Of a stretch of DNA of 64,000 nt, positions 51,666 to 60,732 are shown piece after piece. The notes beneath the pieces were generated by a model. The model saw only the letters and a list, made by a program, of their open reading frames with translations, made no database searches and was not told the origin of the DNA. Both the position numbers and the translations under genes were made by a program. The stretch's first letter is position 1; each line of letters opens with the position of its first letter. This DNA comes from JAWLHK01 sp041690355 [NCBI: bacterium] (GTDB lineage: Bacteria; J088; JAWLBW01): NCBI GenBank assembly GCA_041690355.1, contig JAWLHK010000017.1, positions 1 through 64,000 on the forward strand, in the 5' to 3' direction.

Positions 51666-54233
51666 ATGCGGATTCCATCTCGAGCAGCGCGTGAACCGTC
51701 GAGTCGGCGGAGGCTGAAGCCTGTGATTGCGGTCATCGTGGCGGCTTTCCTTGCCGCCATGGTGTATCTCCACCTCTCGATGCCCTCGGCCGTGGTGGCG
51801 AGGCATTCCCCCGCGCAGGAGTCGCATGCAATTTTGGAGGTCTTCGTCCAGAAAGACGACTACAGCTCCCTGAAGGCACATCGCGACCGGGCCGTCGAGC
51901 GCGGAGTGCTGCTCGAAAGCGATGAAGAGTTCGTGCCGGCGACGCTTCGGTACCAGGGGCAGGAGCTCGAGGCGCGCATCCGCTTGAAGGGTGACTGGAC
52001 CGATCACCTTCTCGATCCGGTCAAATGGTCGTTCCGCGTCGAGATGCGCGGCGACGACGCATTCCGCGGGATGCGTCGGTTCTCGCTGCAGCATCCGCAC
52101 ACCCGGAACTATCTGTACGAATGGGTCTACCATCGCGCTCTGGAACGCGAAGGGGTCATGCGCCTGCGTTATGACTTTCTTCCAGTCCGCGTGCATAAGG
52201 TCGGAAAGCTGGGGGCCGAAGAGACGTTCGACTTCGGCCTCTATGCCGTCGAAGAGGCGTTTGCGCCCGAGCTGCCGGGCAACAACCGGCGCAGGGAGGG
52301 GGTCATCGTCCGCTTCGACGAAACGGACCTGTGGGATCACTGGGCTGCCCTTCGCGCCGAGAACCTGCCGATTGACGCGGCAGAGTCTCCCGGTCTGACC
52401 CAGAACGTCAGGGTAGAACCGTTCTATACACAACGGGTGCTCGCGTCTCCGTCGCTGAGCAACGGCTTCGTGCGGGCGCGCGATCTTCTTCTCGACGCCT
52501 ATCATCAAAGGCGTCCATGGGAAAAGGTTTTTCTGCTCGACCGGCTTGCCGCGTTCAATGCCGTCATGGATCTGATGGGCGCGCAGCACTCCGGAGTCTG
52601 GCATAACCTGCGGTTCTATTACGATGCGTCAATGTCACGCCTGGAACCCATCGGCTTCGACGGCAATGCCGGTGCGCCGATCTTGAGGGTCAATCCTGTC
52701 TTCCCCCCGCTGCTCGATCTCCCCTATGCGCGGGAATACATCCGCGCACTGCGCAGAGTATCGAACGTCGGCTATGTGGAGGGCCTGCTGGGGGGCATGC
52801 AGCCGGAGCTCGACGTGCTCGATCGCCGGCTGACTGAGGAGTATGGCGCGAACTTCGTCGACAAGGTGATTCGGGACAACGCGGCCGTCATCCGGGCCAC
52901 GCTCGACTCGCCCGTTCAGCTTCTCGCGCATTACGATGCGTTCGTCGACCGTCACGTTGCCGTAAACGTCGTCTCGGTGAGCCGGTTCCCCATCGAAATC
53001 ATCGGCCTGAGCGTCGACGGCGAGCGAACGCTGACGCGACTTCCCGAACCGTTGGCCGTTCCCGCAGAGGGAAGTGCCCTGGTGAAGTTCACACTGCCCG
53101 AGCACTACGCAACCATTTTTACGGACCGGAACGACAGGATGCGTACCCGCCCCTTCGTCTACGAGAAGGATGCGCCGCGGGTAAGGCTTCTGTACCGGCT
53201 CGCGGGCGACAGGGTGCGCAATGCGCATATCCGCCTCTGGTCTGACTACCAGGGGGGATGGGCGGATACGGATCTCCTGCAGGTCCCGGGGAATGTCGAG
53301 CGTCACCGGCAGCTGTTCGAGCCGGGGACGGATGCGACGCAGCTCCTGATGCGCCGCGGCCGGCATGTGCTCCGCCAGGCGCTCGTGATTCCGCGCGGCA
53401 CCGTCCTGAATGTCGCGCCGGGAACAATGATCGACCTCGCAAACGGCGCCATGATTGTGGCGCACGGAGCCGTCCGCATCCATGGGACCCCCGAGTCGCC
53501 CGTCGAGATCACGAGTTCGGACGGAAAGGGGATGGGCCTCATCGTCCTGCGCGCCGGTCAGCCTTCCATTCTTCGCAACGTGCGCCTTGCGAACCTCGAT
53601 GCACCCCGCTCTGGAAATTGGAGCGTGACGGGTGGTGTAACTTTTTATGAGTCGCCGGTCGTGATGGAAGGCGTGCTGTTTGAAGCGTCCCGTTCGGAAG
53701 ACGCCCTCAACATCGTGCGCACCGGATTTTCCCTGAAGGATGTGGAGTTCAGGCGCGTCCGATATGACGCTTTCGACGGCGACTTTACGCGGGGCGAGAT
53801 TCGGAACGTTCGCTTTTCCGATGTGGGAAACGACGGCCTCGATTTTTCCGGTTCCACCGTCGCCGTCACGGGAGCGACGATGCTGCGGATCGGCGACAAG
53901 GGGATCAGCGCCGGAGAAGGGTCGATGCTCTATGTATCCTCCGTTACGGTCACGGCGAGCGAGATTGCTTTTGCAAGCAAGGATGCCTCACAGCTCACGG
54001 TGAGCGGTGCGCGCATTGAAGACACGCGCGTCGGCTTCACGGCCTATACGAAGAAGCCGGAGTACGGGCCGGCCTCGATTCGCGCCGACGGGATCTCGCA
54101 GTCGGCGGTCGAGGTCGATACACTGATTGAACGCACCTCGAGAATGGTGCATGACGGCCGCGAGGTCGCCCGGACGAGCGGCGTGAAAGCGCGCATGTAC
54201 GGAGCCGAGTTCGGGGCGGCCAGCGAACGGTAA
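51666..54233 (+). CDS. CotH-kinase-like/beta-helix membrane-anchored protein 1
   Basis: An 855-residue type II membrane protein: a basic tail, one helix (VIAVIVAAFLAAMVYLHLS, about 20-38) and a large exported part. Residues 55-350 match the CotH atypical-kinase family: ARIRLKGDWTDHL, FRGMRRFSLQHP, FDFGLYAVEEAFAPELPG, EGVIVRFDETDLW and LEPIGFDGNAG. A beta-rich linker follows. Residues 590-840 are a right-handed beta-helix with repeated turns such as GNDGLDFSGSTVAVTGATM and ISAGEGSMLYVSS. The expected role is phosphorylation or capping of an extracytoplasmic protein. The canonical DxD near the end of the kinase core reads DGN here. It begins an apparent operon and is paralogous to the gene at 54.9 kb. 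Confidence 0.82.
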   Translation: MRIPSRAAREPSSRRRLKPVIAVIVAAFLAAMVYLHLSMPSAVVARHSPAQESHAILEVFVQKDDYSSLKAHRDRAVERGVLLESDEEFVPATLRYQGQELEARIRLKGDWTDHLLDPVKWSFRVEMRGDDAFRGMRRFSLQHPHTRNYLYEWVYHRALEREGVMRLRYDFLPVRVHKVGKLGAEETFDFGLYAVEEAFAPELPGNNRRREGVIVRFDETDLWDHWAALRAENLPIDAAESPGLTQNVRVEPFYTQRVLASPSLSNGFVRARDLLLDAYHQRRPWEKVFLLDRLAAFNAVMDLMGAQHSGVWHNLRFYYDASMSRLEPIGFDGNAGAPILRVNPVFPPLLDLPYAREYIRALRRVSNVGYVEGLLGGMQPELDVLDRRLTEEYGANFVDKVIRDNAAVIRATLDSPVQLLAHYDAFVDRHVAVNVVSVSRFPIEIIGLSVDGERTLTRLPEPLAVPAEGSALVKFTLPEHYATIFTDRNDRMRTRPFVYEKDAPRVRLLYRLAGDRVRNAHIRLWSDYQGGWADTDLLQVPGNVERHRQLFEPGTDATQLLMRRGRHVLRQALVIPRGTVLNVAPGTMIDLANGAMIVAHGAVRIHGTPESPVEITSSDGKGMGLIVLRAGQPSILRNVRLANLDAPRSGNWSVTGGVTFYESPVVMEGVLFEASRSEDALNIVRTGFSLKDVEFRRVRYDAFDGDFTRGEIRNVRFSDVGNDGLDFSGSTVAVTGATMLRIGDKGISAGEGSMLYVSSVTVTASEIAFASKDASQLTVSGARIEDTRVGFTAYTKKPEYGPASIRADGISQSAVEVDTLIERTSRMVHDGREVARTSGVKARMYGAEFGAASER

Positions 54234-54243
54234 GGAGAGAAGA

Positions 54244-54927
54244 ATGAATGAGTTGACCGAGGCGCTCGGCGATGCCTTTTCCCTGGAAGTCGGATACGCC
54301 GACATCGGCGGGTTTTTGCTGAGCGGGCTGCTGACGGCGCTGCTTGCGATAGTACTCGGGAAAGTCTACGTCCGGTTTGGGCGCTCGCTTTCGAACCGTG
54401 AGGCGTTCGCCGCGAACTTCGTGGTCATCGGGCTCACCACCATGATGATCATTTCTATCGTCAAGACCTCGATTGCGCTCTCTCTCGGCCTGGTCGGCGC
54501 GCTGTCCATTGTCCGCTTCCGTACGGCGATCAAGGAGCCGGAAGAACTCGCCTATCTGTTCTTCATCATTGCGCTCGGGCTAGGCATGGGCGCCGACAAG
54601 GTGGCCATCACGCTAGCCGGATTCGCGCTGCTTCTCGGCGTGCTGCTTCTTCGCGGCCGGGTGTTCGAGGCGGGCGCGAGCCAGAGCCTTTACCTGACGA
54701 TCGCGTCGGCGCGGGGGGGTGAGAGCGGCGTACGCCTGGAGCAGCTGGTCTCGGCCCTGCAGGAGCATTGCGAACGCATCGACCTCAAGCGCTTCGACGA
54801 GAACGACGAGCAGATGGAGGCGTCGTTTGCGGTCCGCTGCCGGGATTACGGCCGTCTGGAGCGCCTGCGGGATGCCTTGCAGAAGCTGGATCCCCGCCTG
54901 CGCATCGGTGTGGTGGACACGCAGTAA
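54244..54927 (+). CDS. DUF4956 membrane protein
   Basis: A 227-residue protein with four hydrophobic helices in the first 140 residues (for example FLLSGLLTALLAIVLGKVYV and ALSLGLVGALSIVRFRTAIK). A cytosolic C-terminal domain of ferredoxin-like pattern follows. The motif SIVRFRTAIKEPEELAYLFFIIALGLGMG, around residues 90-118, is the DUF4956 signature. The family is often encoded with CotH and VTC proteins. A transport or scaffold role for the polyphosphate-making partner is inferred only. AAGGAGAGA precedes ATG 54244, and the next gene begins three bases after its stop. Confidence 0.88.
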   Translation: MNELTEALGDAFSLEVGYADIGGFLLSGLLTALLAIVLGKVYVRFGRSLSNREAFAANFVVIGLTTMMIISIVKTSIALSLGLVGALSIVRFRTAIKEPEELAYLFFIIALGLGMGADKVAITLAGFALLLGVLLLRGRVFEAGASQSLYLTIASARGGESGVRLEQLVSALQEHCERIDLKRFDENDEQMEASFAVRCRDYGRLERLRDALQKLDPRLRIGVVDTQ

Positions 54928-54930
54928 GGT

Positions 54931-57513
54931 ATGCGGGTTCCCGTATCCAGCACCGATGCGCCCGGCTCGTCTGGGCGTGGTTCGCGCCGCCTGGGCTGGC
55001 TGCTGGGTGCGCTCGGGGTGGCCATCGTGCTGGCAGCGCTCCCCCATGTGGCCGATCGACTTGCCGATGATGACCGGAATACCAGCGATGGCGTGTTTTC
55101 CGAGACGGCCGAATGGATTGAGCTTCTGGTCGAGGAAGAGGATTACCGCAAGCTTGCAGCCCACCGTGAGGAAGCCGTTCGCAGCGGCATCCTGCTGGCC
55201 GATGATGACGACTTCGTGCCGGTCACGATTCGTCATGCCGGACGCGACCTGAAGGCACGCATGCGTCTGAAGGGTGACTGGACGGACCATCTGAAGGATG
55301 AGGCGCGCTGGTCATTCCGCATCGAGATGCGTGGCGACGATTCCTTTCTTGGCATGCGCCGCTTCTCGCTGCAGCACCCCATGACGCGGAACTATCTGTA
55401 CGAATGGCTGTTCCACCGCGCTCTCGCGCGTGAGGATGTCATGCGGCTGCGCTACGAGTTCGCGCCCGTTCGGCTGCACCGGGTCGGCAAGTTTTCGGCT
55501 GCCAGAACGATCAATCTCGGCCTCTACGCAATAGAGCAGGCATTCTCTCCGGAGCTTCCCGGTACGAACCGCCGACGGGAGGGTGTCATTGTTCGCCTTG
55601 ATGAGTCGGCGCTGTGGAAGCATCGCGCAGCCGCCTACGCGCAAGGGTTGGGGCCCCATCTGGCGCGGGACAAGGACCTCGAGCGGGAGGCCGTGGTTAC
55701 GCCATTTTATCCGCAGCGGCTCCTCGAGTCTGCGGCCCTGGGTGCCCAGTATGAGCGCGCCCGCGACCTCCTGCTCGACGCCGTACAACGCCGAAAGCCG
55801 TGGGGCCAGGTTTTTCATCTGGAGCGTCTTGCCGCCTTCAACGCGGTTGCCGACGTGATGGGCGCCCACCATGGGGTCTACTGGCACAACACGCGCTTCT
55901 ATTACGATTCGATAGCCTCGCGGCTGGAGCCCATCGGCTTCGACGGGAACTCAGGGCTATCGATTGAGCGTACGGTGGCGGTCTTCAACGGTCTCGATGA
56001 GCCGGGATACGCACGGGCGTACGTCGCCGCCCTGAACCGGATCTCCGATCCGGCGTGGCTGGAGTCGCTTTTCAAAGAGACGGCCGACGAAGTCCAGCGC
56101 CTTGATCTTGCACTGGCCAGAGAGTATGGCGTCGTATTCGACCCGAAGGTTCTCGAGCACAACGCAGCCGTAATTCGCGACGCGCTCCACACTCCGGTCA
56201 TGGTGAAGGCCTTCTTCGACAGCTTTGTCGATCGCAGGGTCGTCGTTCGAATCACGTCACTGACTGCGCTGCCGCTTGAAGTCGTCGGCCTCAGCGTCGA
56301 CGGGCGCAGAATGCTGGCCGAAGGGGACGTCCGTCACCTCGGCGGGGCAGAGTCTTCGTTCTTCGAGTTCACGCTGCCCGAGCATTTTGAAACCCTTTTT
56401 ACGGACCGTGTCGACCGGTCGCGTACAAGGGGGTTCGTCTACGAAAAGGATGCGTCACGTATCCGCATCGCCTATCGGCCGGCCGGGTTGAAAGACGTGC
56501 GTTATGCCGAAATCCATCCCTGGCGGGAATATGTCGGTGGATGGAGCGAGTCGAACCTTCTCCATCAGAAACCGAATGCGCCCGGTCAGGATTTTCTTAA
56601 GGCCGCGCCCGACCGCTCGCGTTACTGGGTGCGTCCCGGGCGGCATACCGTGCGTGTGCCGGTGGTCATTCCCGCAGAGACCGAACTCGTCTTTGCACCG
56701 GGGGCCATTCTTGATCTCGTTCAGGGCGGGATGCTTCTCTCCTACGCGCCGGTTCGAATGCTCGGGACGCCGGGTGCGCCGGTCGAGATCCTGAGCTCCG
56801 ACCAGACAGGCCGCGGCCTCATCGTTCTCAAGGCGGCTGGCGGCTCACACCTGCGGCATGTCCGCTTCGCGGGCCTTCAGGCGCCGCGTTCCGGGAATTG
56901 GACGGTCACCGGCGGCGTCACCTTCTACGAGTCTCCGGTCACGATGGAGAACGTCGTGTTCGAGGACTCGCAGACCGAAGATGCACTGAACATCGTGCGC
57001 TCGAAGTTCCTGCTGCGGGACGTGGCCTTCCGCAACATCCGCTATGACGCCTTCGACGGGGACTTCACGGAAGGCGAGATCCACAACGCGCGATTCGAAA
57101 ACGTGGGCAATGACGGTCTCGACTTTTCGGGCTCGACGGTCATGGTGACCGGAGCGACGATGACCGGCATCGGCGACAAGGGGATCAGCGCCGGCGAGGG
57201 CTCGACCCTGTACGTCTCGGGCGTGGCCGTATCGGCCAGCGAAGTCGCCTTCGCAAGTAAAGATGCCTCGCGCCTGACGGTGACCGATTCCCGCATCGAG
57301 AACACGCGCGTAGGGTTCACGGCTTACATGAAGAAGCCGGAATTCGGTTCCGGAACCATCCACGCGGAGCGCATCGTTCAGCAGGGCGTGGAGGTCGACA
57401 CCCTGATCGATCGGACCTCGAGCATGGTCCTGGACGGACGGGCAGTTCCCCGCACGAGCGGTGTCAAGGCCAGCATGTACGGCGCAGAGTACGGAGCGGC
57501 GAGCGAACGATGA
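54931..57513 (+). CDS. CotH-kinase-like/beta-helix membrane-anchored protein 2
   Basis: An 860-residue paralogue of the gene at 51.7 kb with the same order: basic tail, membrane helix (WLLGALGVAIVLAALPHVA), CotH-like core (RMRLKGDWTDHL, LGMRRFSLQHPMTRNYLYEW, NLGLYAIEQAFSPELPG, LEPIGFDGNSG), linker and C-terminal beta-helix. The helix domain is much more alike between the two proteins than the kinase core: long stretches such as GNDGLDFSGSTV and KGISAGEGS are identical. Both end with YGAASER. The gene is packed between DUF4956 and the VTC polymerase (four-base overlap). Substrate is unknown. Confidence 0.82.
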   Translation: MRVPVSSTDAPGSSGRGSRRLGWLLGALGVAIVLAALPHVADRLADDDRNTSDGVFSETAEWIELLVEEEDYRKLAAHREEAVRSGILLADDDDFVPVTIRHAGRDLKARMRLKGDWTDHLKDEARWSFRIEMRGDDSFLGMRRFSLQHPMTRNYLYEWLFHRALAREDVMRLRYEFAPVRLHRVGKFSAARTINLGLYAIEQAFSPELPGTNRRREGVIVRLDESALWKHRAAAYAQGLGPHLARDKDLEREAVVTPFYPQRLLESAALGAQYERARDLLLDAVQRRKPWGQVFHLERLAAFNAVADVMGAHHGVYWHNTRFYYDSIASRLEPIGFDGNSGLSIERTVAVFNGLDEPGYARAYVAALNRISDPAWLESLFKETADEVQRLDLALAREYGVVFDPKVLEHNAAVIRDALHTPVMVKAFFDSFVDRRVVVRITSLTALPLEVVGLSVDGRRMLAEGDVRHLGGAESSFFEFTLPEHFETLFTDRVDRSRTRGFVYEKDASRIRIAYRPAGLKDVRYAEIHPWREYVGGWSESNLLHQKPNAPGQDFLKAAPDRSRYWVRPGRHTVRVPVVIPAETELVFAPGAILDLVQGGMLLSYAPVRMLGTPGAPVEILSSDQTGRGLIVLKAAGGSHLRHVRFAGLQAPRSGNWTVTGGVTFYESPVTMENVVFEDSQTEDALNIVRSKFLLRDVAFRNIRYDAFDGDFTEGEIHNARFENVGNDGLDFSGSTVMVTGATMTGIGDKGISAGEGSTLYVSGVAVSASEVAFASKDASRLTVTDSRIENTRVGFTAYMKKPEFGSGTIHAERIVQQGVEVDTLIDRTSSMVLDGRAVPRTSGVKASMYGAEYGAASER

Positions 57514-58217
57514 CGCTGCATACGGTCGAGCAGATTGCCCAGGCGGCAGCGGTCGCGCCCGGAGAGTTCCGCCGCGAGCGGAAGTCGATGATCGGGGTTC
57601 GGGATCTTCCCGCCGTTCTCGCGCGCTTGAATACGGCCGCCGCTGCCTTTCGCAGGCCTTTCGCCGATCGGTGGATCAACAATCTCTACTGGGACACGCT
57701 GGATTACGCGCATCTATCCGCGAACCAGGCGGGCTACGGCATGCGCCACAAAGTGCGGCTGCGCTGGTACGGCGAACCCGAGGCAACCGGAAGCGTACAG
57801 CTCGAAGTCAAGGAGCGCCGGGGCGAAGTCGGGTGCAAGTGGACGTTGGCGGTCGCGCTGCCGCTTTCCGACCTGCTGCGCGAGGGGTCGCTGAAGTCGC
57901 TGGTTCCGCCTGCGCTGCACCGGTTCACCGACGGCTGCCGCCCGGCCCTGTTCAACCGCTATCGCCGGCAGTACTTTCTGAGCGACGACCGGGCCGTGCG
58001 CGTGACCGTCGACACGGAGACGTCCTATGCGGCCGTGCGCGCTTTCGGGCGCGGCGCGTCGGTGCTCGATCCGGAGTATGCCGTGGTGGAACTCAAGTAT
58101 GCGCCGGAGGCTGAGAAAGAGGCCTCGCGCGTGATGCAGTCGCTTGGCCTGCGCGCGACCCGGAGTTCGAAATACGTCCGGGGGATGGAACTCGTCGCCC
58201 CCTGGCTGAAGCCCTAG
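57510..58217 (+). CDS. VTC-domain polyphosphate polymerase
   Basis: A 235-residue protein of the VTC/TTM (tunnel) family that makes polyphosphate from ATP. The basic and acidic tunnel residues are visible in order: FRRERKSMIG, YWDTLDYAH, KVRLRWYG, QLEVKERR, CKWTLAV, LFNRYRRQYF, RVTVDTE, VVELKYAP and SSKYVRGMEL. All expected Lys, Arg and Glu positions seem kept, so activity is likely. There is no membrane segment, so it works on the cytoplasmic side, probably with DUF4956. Its ATG overlaps the CotH-2 stop by four bases. Confidence 0.88.
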   Translation: MTLHTVEQIAQAAAVAPGEFRRERKSMIGVRDLPAVLARLNTAAAAFRRPFADRWINNLYWDTLDYAHLSANQAGYGMRHKVRLRWYGEPEATGSVQLEVKERRGEVGCKWTLAVALPLSDLLREGSLKSLVPPALHRFTDGCRPALFNRYRRQYFLSDDRAVRVTVDTETSYAAVRAFGRGASVLDPEYAVVELKYAPEAEKEASRVMQSLGLRATRSSKYVRGMELVAPWLKP

Positions 58218-58257
58218 CATCCTTTTCCGAATCCCTTCGTATGCAGAAGAGGCGTTC

Positions 58258-58824
58258 ATGAATCTCCGTTTCCTCGTGCCTTGGTGTGCCGCGGTACTTC
58301 TGTCGCTGGTTCCACTTCCGGCCGGCGCCGACAGTCTCTGGCAGACCGGTGCGATCCTCGACGTGAACGCGCGGGCGCTTCCCGGCGTTTCGGTGGCCTG
58401 GGGCGCCGACGGCCTGCTCGACCGGCGGCTCAGATTCCGCTTCGACTACGTGAGCAGCCGCCTGGGCGTCCTGGCGGGCACGCGCATGCAGTCTGAGGAT
58501 CGGTTCGGGCTGCACGCGCTCTGGCACTTCACGTCGTGGGACGGCTGGGAACCGTATGCCGGACTCGAGCTCGGGTATGTGCGCTTCGACCGCCCCGCGG
58601 CCGCATTCGATCTGCTCCCCAACAGCGCGCCGACTCTGGCGGTGCGGGCGGGGCTCGACGCGCCTCTTCTGCATGACCAGTTGCGTCTCGGGGTGTCGGC
58701 AGGCTTTCACGCGCTGACCTCCTCGACGGTTTATCCGATCACGGCTGCCCTCGGACTCGCCTGGCGGTTCGCCGACGTTGCTCCTGTTCCGGAACGTCAC
58801 GCGGCAGAGGGAGGTGAGAAGTGA
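58258..58824 (+). CDS. Small outer-membrane beta-barrel protein
   Basis: A 188-residue exported protein with signal LVPWCAAVLLSLVPLPAGA. The mature part consists of alternating strands with aromatic girdles (RFRFDYVSSRLGVLAGTRM, FGLHALWHFTSWDGWEPYAGL, as guides) resembling eight-stranded barrels such as PagL or OmpW-like proteins. A PagL-type lipid A deacylase is a possibility, but the catalytic His-Ser pair is not clear. It lies 40 bases after the VTC gene and overlaps the next lipoprotein start by four bases. Confidence 0.65.
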   Translation: MNLRFLVPWCAAVLLSLVPLPAGADSLWQTGAILDVNARALPGVSVAWGADGLLDRRLRFRFDYVSSRLGVLAGTRMQSEDRFGLHALWHFTSWDGWEPYAGLELGYVRFDRPAAAFDLLPNSAPTLAVRAGLDAPLLHDQLRLGVSAGFHALTSSTVYPITAALGLAWRFADVAPVPERHAAEGGEK

Positions 58825-59747
58825 AGCGGCTACTTCTGGCCGGCCTGCTTGTTCTGGCGGCGTGCGGCGAACCGGAATTCGAGTATGAAGACTGGTGGAT
58901 GGACAGCCCGAAGACCCAGGATCCGTCGCTGACCGATCCGTCGTACCGGGTTTCGACGCGCCCCGGGCTCACGGCGGCCGATCGGCAGAAGCCGGTCATC
59001 ATCGCCGTCCACGGTTTCACGGCGACGACCTACGAGTGGGAAGAGTTCCGCGACTTTGCCGATCAGGACGGGCGCGCGCTCCTCTCCCTGGTTCTGCTCG
59101 GGGGGCACGGGCGCAATGTGGAAGCATTCCGCGCGAGCCGATGGACTGACTGGGGTGCGCCCATTCTTGCGGAATACGAGGCACTGGTGAAGCAGGGCTA
59201 CACGAACATCAGCCTGGTCGGCTCGTCGACCGGCGGCGCCCTGATCCTCGAATATCTCCATCAGGGGAAGTTCAATCGGCAGCCGCCGAAGGAAATCTTC
59301 TTCATCGATTCCATCGTCGTTCCGGGGAACAAGTTTCTCACCTTGAGTCACGTCGTCGGCCCGGTGCTGGGAAACGTGCCGGGCGACGGCACCGACGAGG
59401 AGAAGCGGCACTGGTACATCAACCGGCCGGCCGAGCCGCTCGAGTCGCTGAATGACCTGCTGGTGCGCATCCGCGGCGAGCTGGAAACGGAGATCCGGCT
59501 GCCGGCTGGCACGCGGGCAAAGATCTACAAGACCAATCAGGACACGTCGGCGGATCCCGTCAGCGCCGTGCTGATGTACGAAGGTCTGCGGCAGGCCGAC
59601 GGATCGCCGCTCGAGGTGCAGGTGTTCGACTCGGACCTGCACGTCTTCACCCGCCTCAAGGGTCGCGAGAGTGGAACCTACGATTCCGCCGACGTCGCTC
59701 GCCAGCAGGCGACGTTCCGCGAGATGATCGAGCGGACACTCGATTGA
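58821..59747 (+). CDS. Alpha/beta-hydrolase lipoprotein
   Basis: A 308-residue lipoprotein (signal LLAGLLVLAAC). Alpha/beta-hydrolase elements are the oxyanion segment IIAVHGFTATTYEWEEF, the nucleophile elbow LVGSSTGGALI (GxSxG) and a C-terminal DSDLHVFTRL with the likely catalytic histidine. An esterase, lipase or peptidase acting in the envelope is expected. It is the last gene of the CotH-VTC operon by overlap. Its stop codon lies inside a heptamer array. Confidence 0.8.
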   Translation: MKRLLLAGLLVLAACGEPEFEYEDWWMDSPKTQDPSLTDPSYRVSTRPGLTAADRQKPVIIAVHGFTATTYEWEEFRDFADQDGRALLSLVLLGGHGRNVEAFRASRWTDWGAPILAEYEALVKQGYTNISLVGSSTGGALILEYLHQGKFNRQPPKEIFFIDSIVVPGNKFLTLSHVVGPVLGNVPGDGTDEEKRHWYINRPAEPLESLNDLLVRIRGELETEIRLPAGTRAKIYKTNQDTSADPVSAVLMYEGLRQADGSPLEVQVFDSDLHVFTRLKGRESGTYDSADVARQQATFREMIERTLD

Positions 59748-59778
59748 CAATTTACGATTGACGATTGACGATTTTACG
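59743..59778. repeat. Heptamer array ATTGACG overlapping a stop codon
   Basis: Units ATTGACA, ATTTACG, ATTGACG, ATTGACG and a final ATTTTACG. The TGA of the hydrolase gene is inside the first unit. It shares the ATTGACG unit with the array at 63.8 kb. Confidence 0.8.
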
Positions 59779-59807
59779 CCCCCCTTCCATTTGCAATGGC
59801 CTTGATT

Positions 59808-59835
59808 CCGTTCGCCCCGAGCCCGTCGAGGGGCC
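59808..59835. repeat. REP-like palindromic repeat
   Basis: CCGTTCGCCCCGAGCCCGTC and the following GAGGGGCC resemble the short palindromes (TTCGCCCTGAGCCTGTCGAAGGGC type) dispersed in many bacterial genomes. GCCCC and GGGGC arms pair. A CCATT-TGC-AATGG palindrome sits just before it (59787-59799). The remaining part of the 307-base gap 59748-60054 holds no gene I can support. Confidence 0.55.
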
Positions 59836-60040
59836 AGAATGTCTACGCGAACTTGCTCGAGGCCCTAGTCAATGGCGGGTTTCGAAGCTGCGAACCCGCT
59901 GTCCATGCGGCGCTGGGCCTTCGAGACGCCGGAGACGTAATCCTCGCGAGACCATGCCGCGAAATTGAATTTCGGTTCCCCAAGCCCGGCTCCTCAGGCC
60001 GCACGGTCACGCGCTGACACTATTTTTGGACAAGACTGAT

Positions 60041-60054
60041 CGCCAATCGCCAAT
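60041..60054. repeat. Two heptamers ATTGGCG directly after a stop codon
   Basis: Read on the minus strand, ATTGGCG occurs twice immediately after the TGA of the lipoprotein gene (60057-60055). The smallest member of the heptamer group. Confidence 0.5.
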
Positions 60055-60723
60055 TCAAGGCAGTTGCACCTCGCGCCGTGCGAGGTTTCCGCGGCGGTCG
60101 TAAGCGCGCAGCTCCAGGCGGTCGCCCGAGCCGAGAATGCCGTGCACGGTCGCTTCGCCTTTCAGCGCGTAGCTGGTGAAGACGCGCACGCCGCGGTGGA
60201 AGCCGTGGATCTCAATCGGCTCCTCATCGTCGGGTTCAAGGGCCCAGCGGATGCGCGCCATCATCCCCTCGCGCTGCGCCGTTGCCGTACGGAAAATCCC
60301 CACGAGCGGATCGTGATCGAAGAACACGCTCTTTTCGGCATAGGCATCGTTCGCGTCGTCGTCGACGAATTCGGGGCGTGGTCGCACGCGGAAGGTGGCC
60401 TCATGCTTGCCATTGGACAGCGCCTCGCGGTCGACCGGGCAGCGGAAAATATCCTCGGTGAACACGCCGTCAATGGTGTGCAGTCGTTCTGCCTTCCACG
60501 TGCAGGGGAGTGGTTCGCCATCGTCAATTACCACCTCGCCGACCAATTCGGCAGGTCTCTCGAGCGAGTCCTTGACGATGAAGCCGAATTCCTGCCGCTG
60601 CCCCGTCTGGGCGTTGGCGGCCGGAGCCGTTTGCGTGATGCGGAGATCCCGGTACTCGGGAACAGGCCTGCAGGCCGTGACGAAGAGCCCGAGAGCCAGC
60701 GCCGGAAGGATGTGCCTATTCAT
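60055..60723 (-). CDS. Lipoprotein of unknown function
   Basis: A 222-residue protein with lipoprotein signal LALGLFVTAC. The mature part has Ig-like beta strands (EFGFIVKDSLERPAELVGEVV, as a guide) and an acidic patch DEEPIEIHGFHRG. It keeps two further cysteines (PCTWK and FRCPV), which could form a disulfide. It lies nine bases after the LVIVD-type lipoprotein gene on the same strand and is surely in the same transcript. No family recognised. Confidence 0.65.
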   Translation of the reverse strand: MNRHILPALALGLFVTACRPVPEYRDLRITQTAPAANAQTGQRQEFGFIVKDSLERPAELVGEVVIDDGEPLPCTWKAERLHTIDGVFTEDIFRCPVDREALSNGKHEATFRVRPRPEFVDDDANDAYAEKSVFFDHDPLVGIFRTATAQREGMMARIRWALEPDDEEPIEIHGFHRGVRVFTSYALKGEATVHGILGSGDRLELRAYDRRGNLARREVQLP

Positions 60724-60732
60724 GGTTCCACC

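Noticed and set aside
59796-60017. 73-codon plus-strand frame after the hydrolase gene
   Set aside because: It begins inside the REP-like palindrome, has no ribosome site and no recognisable similarity.
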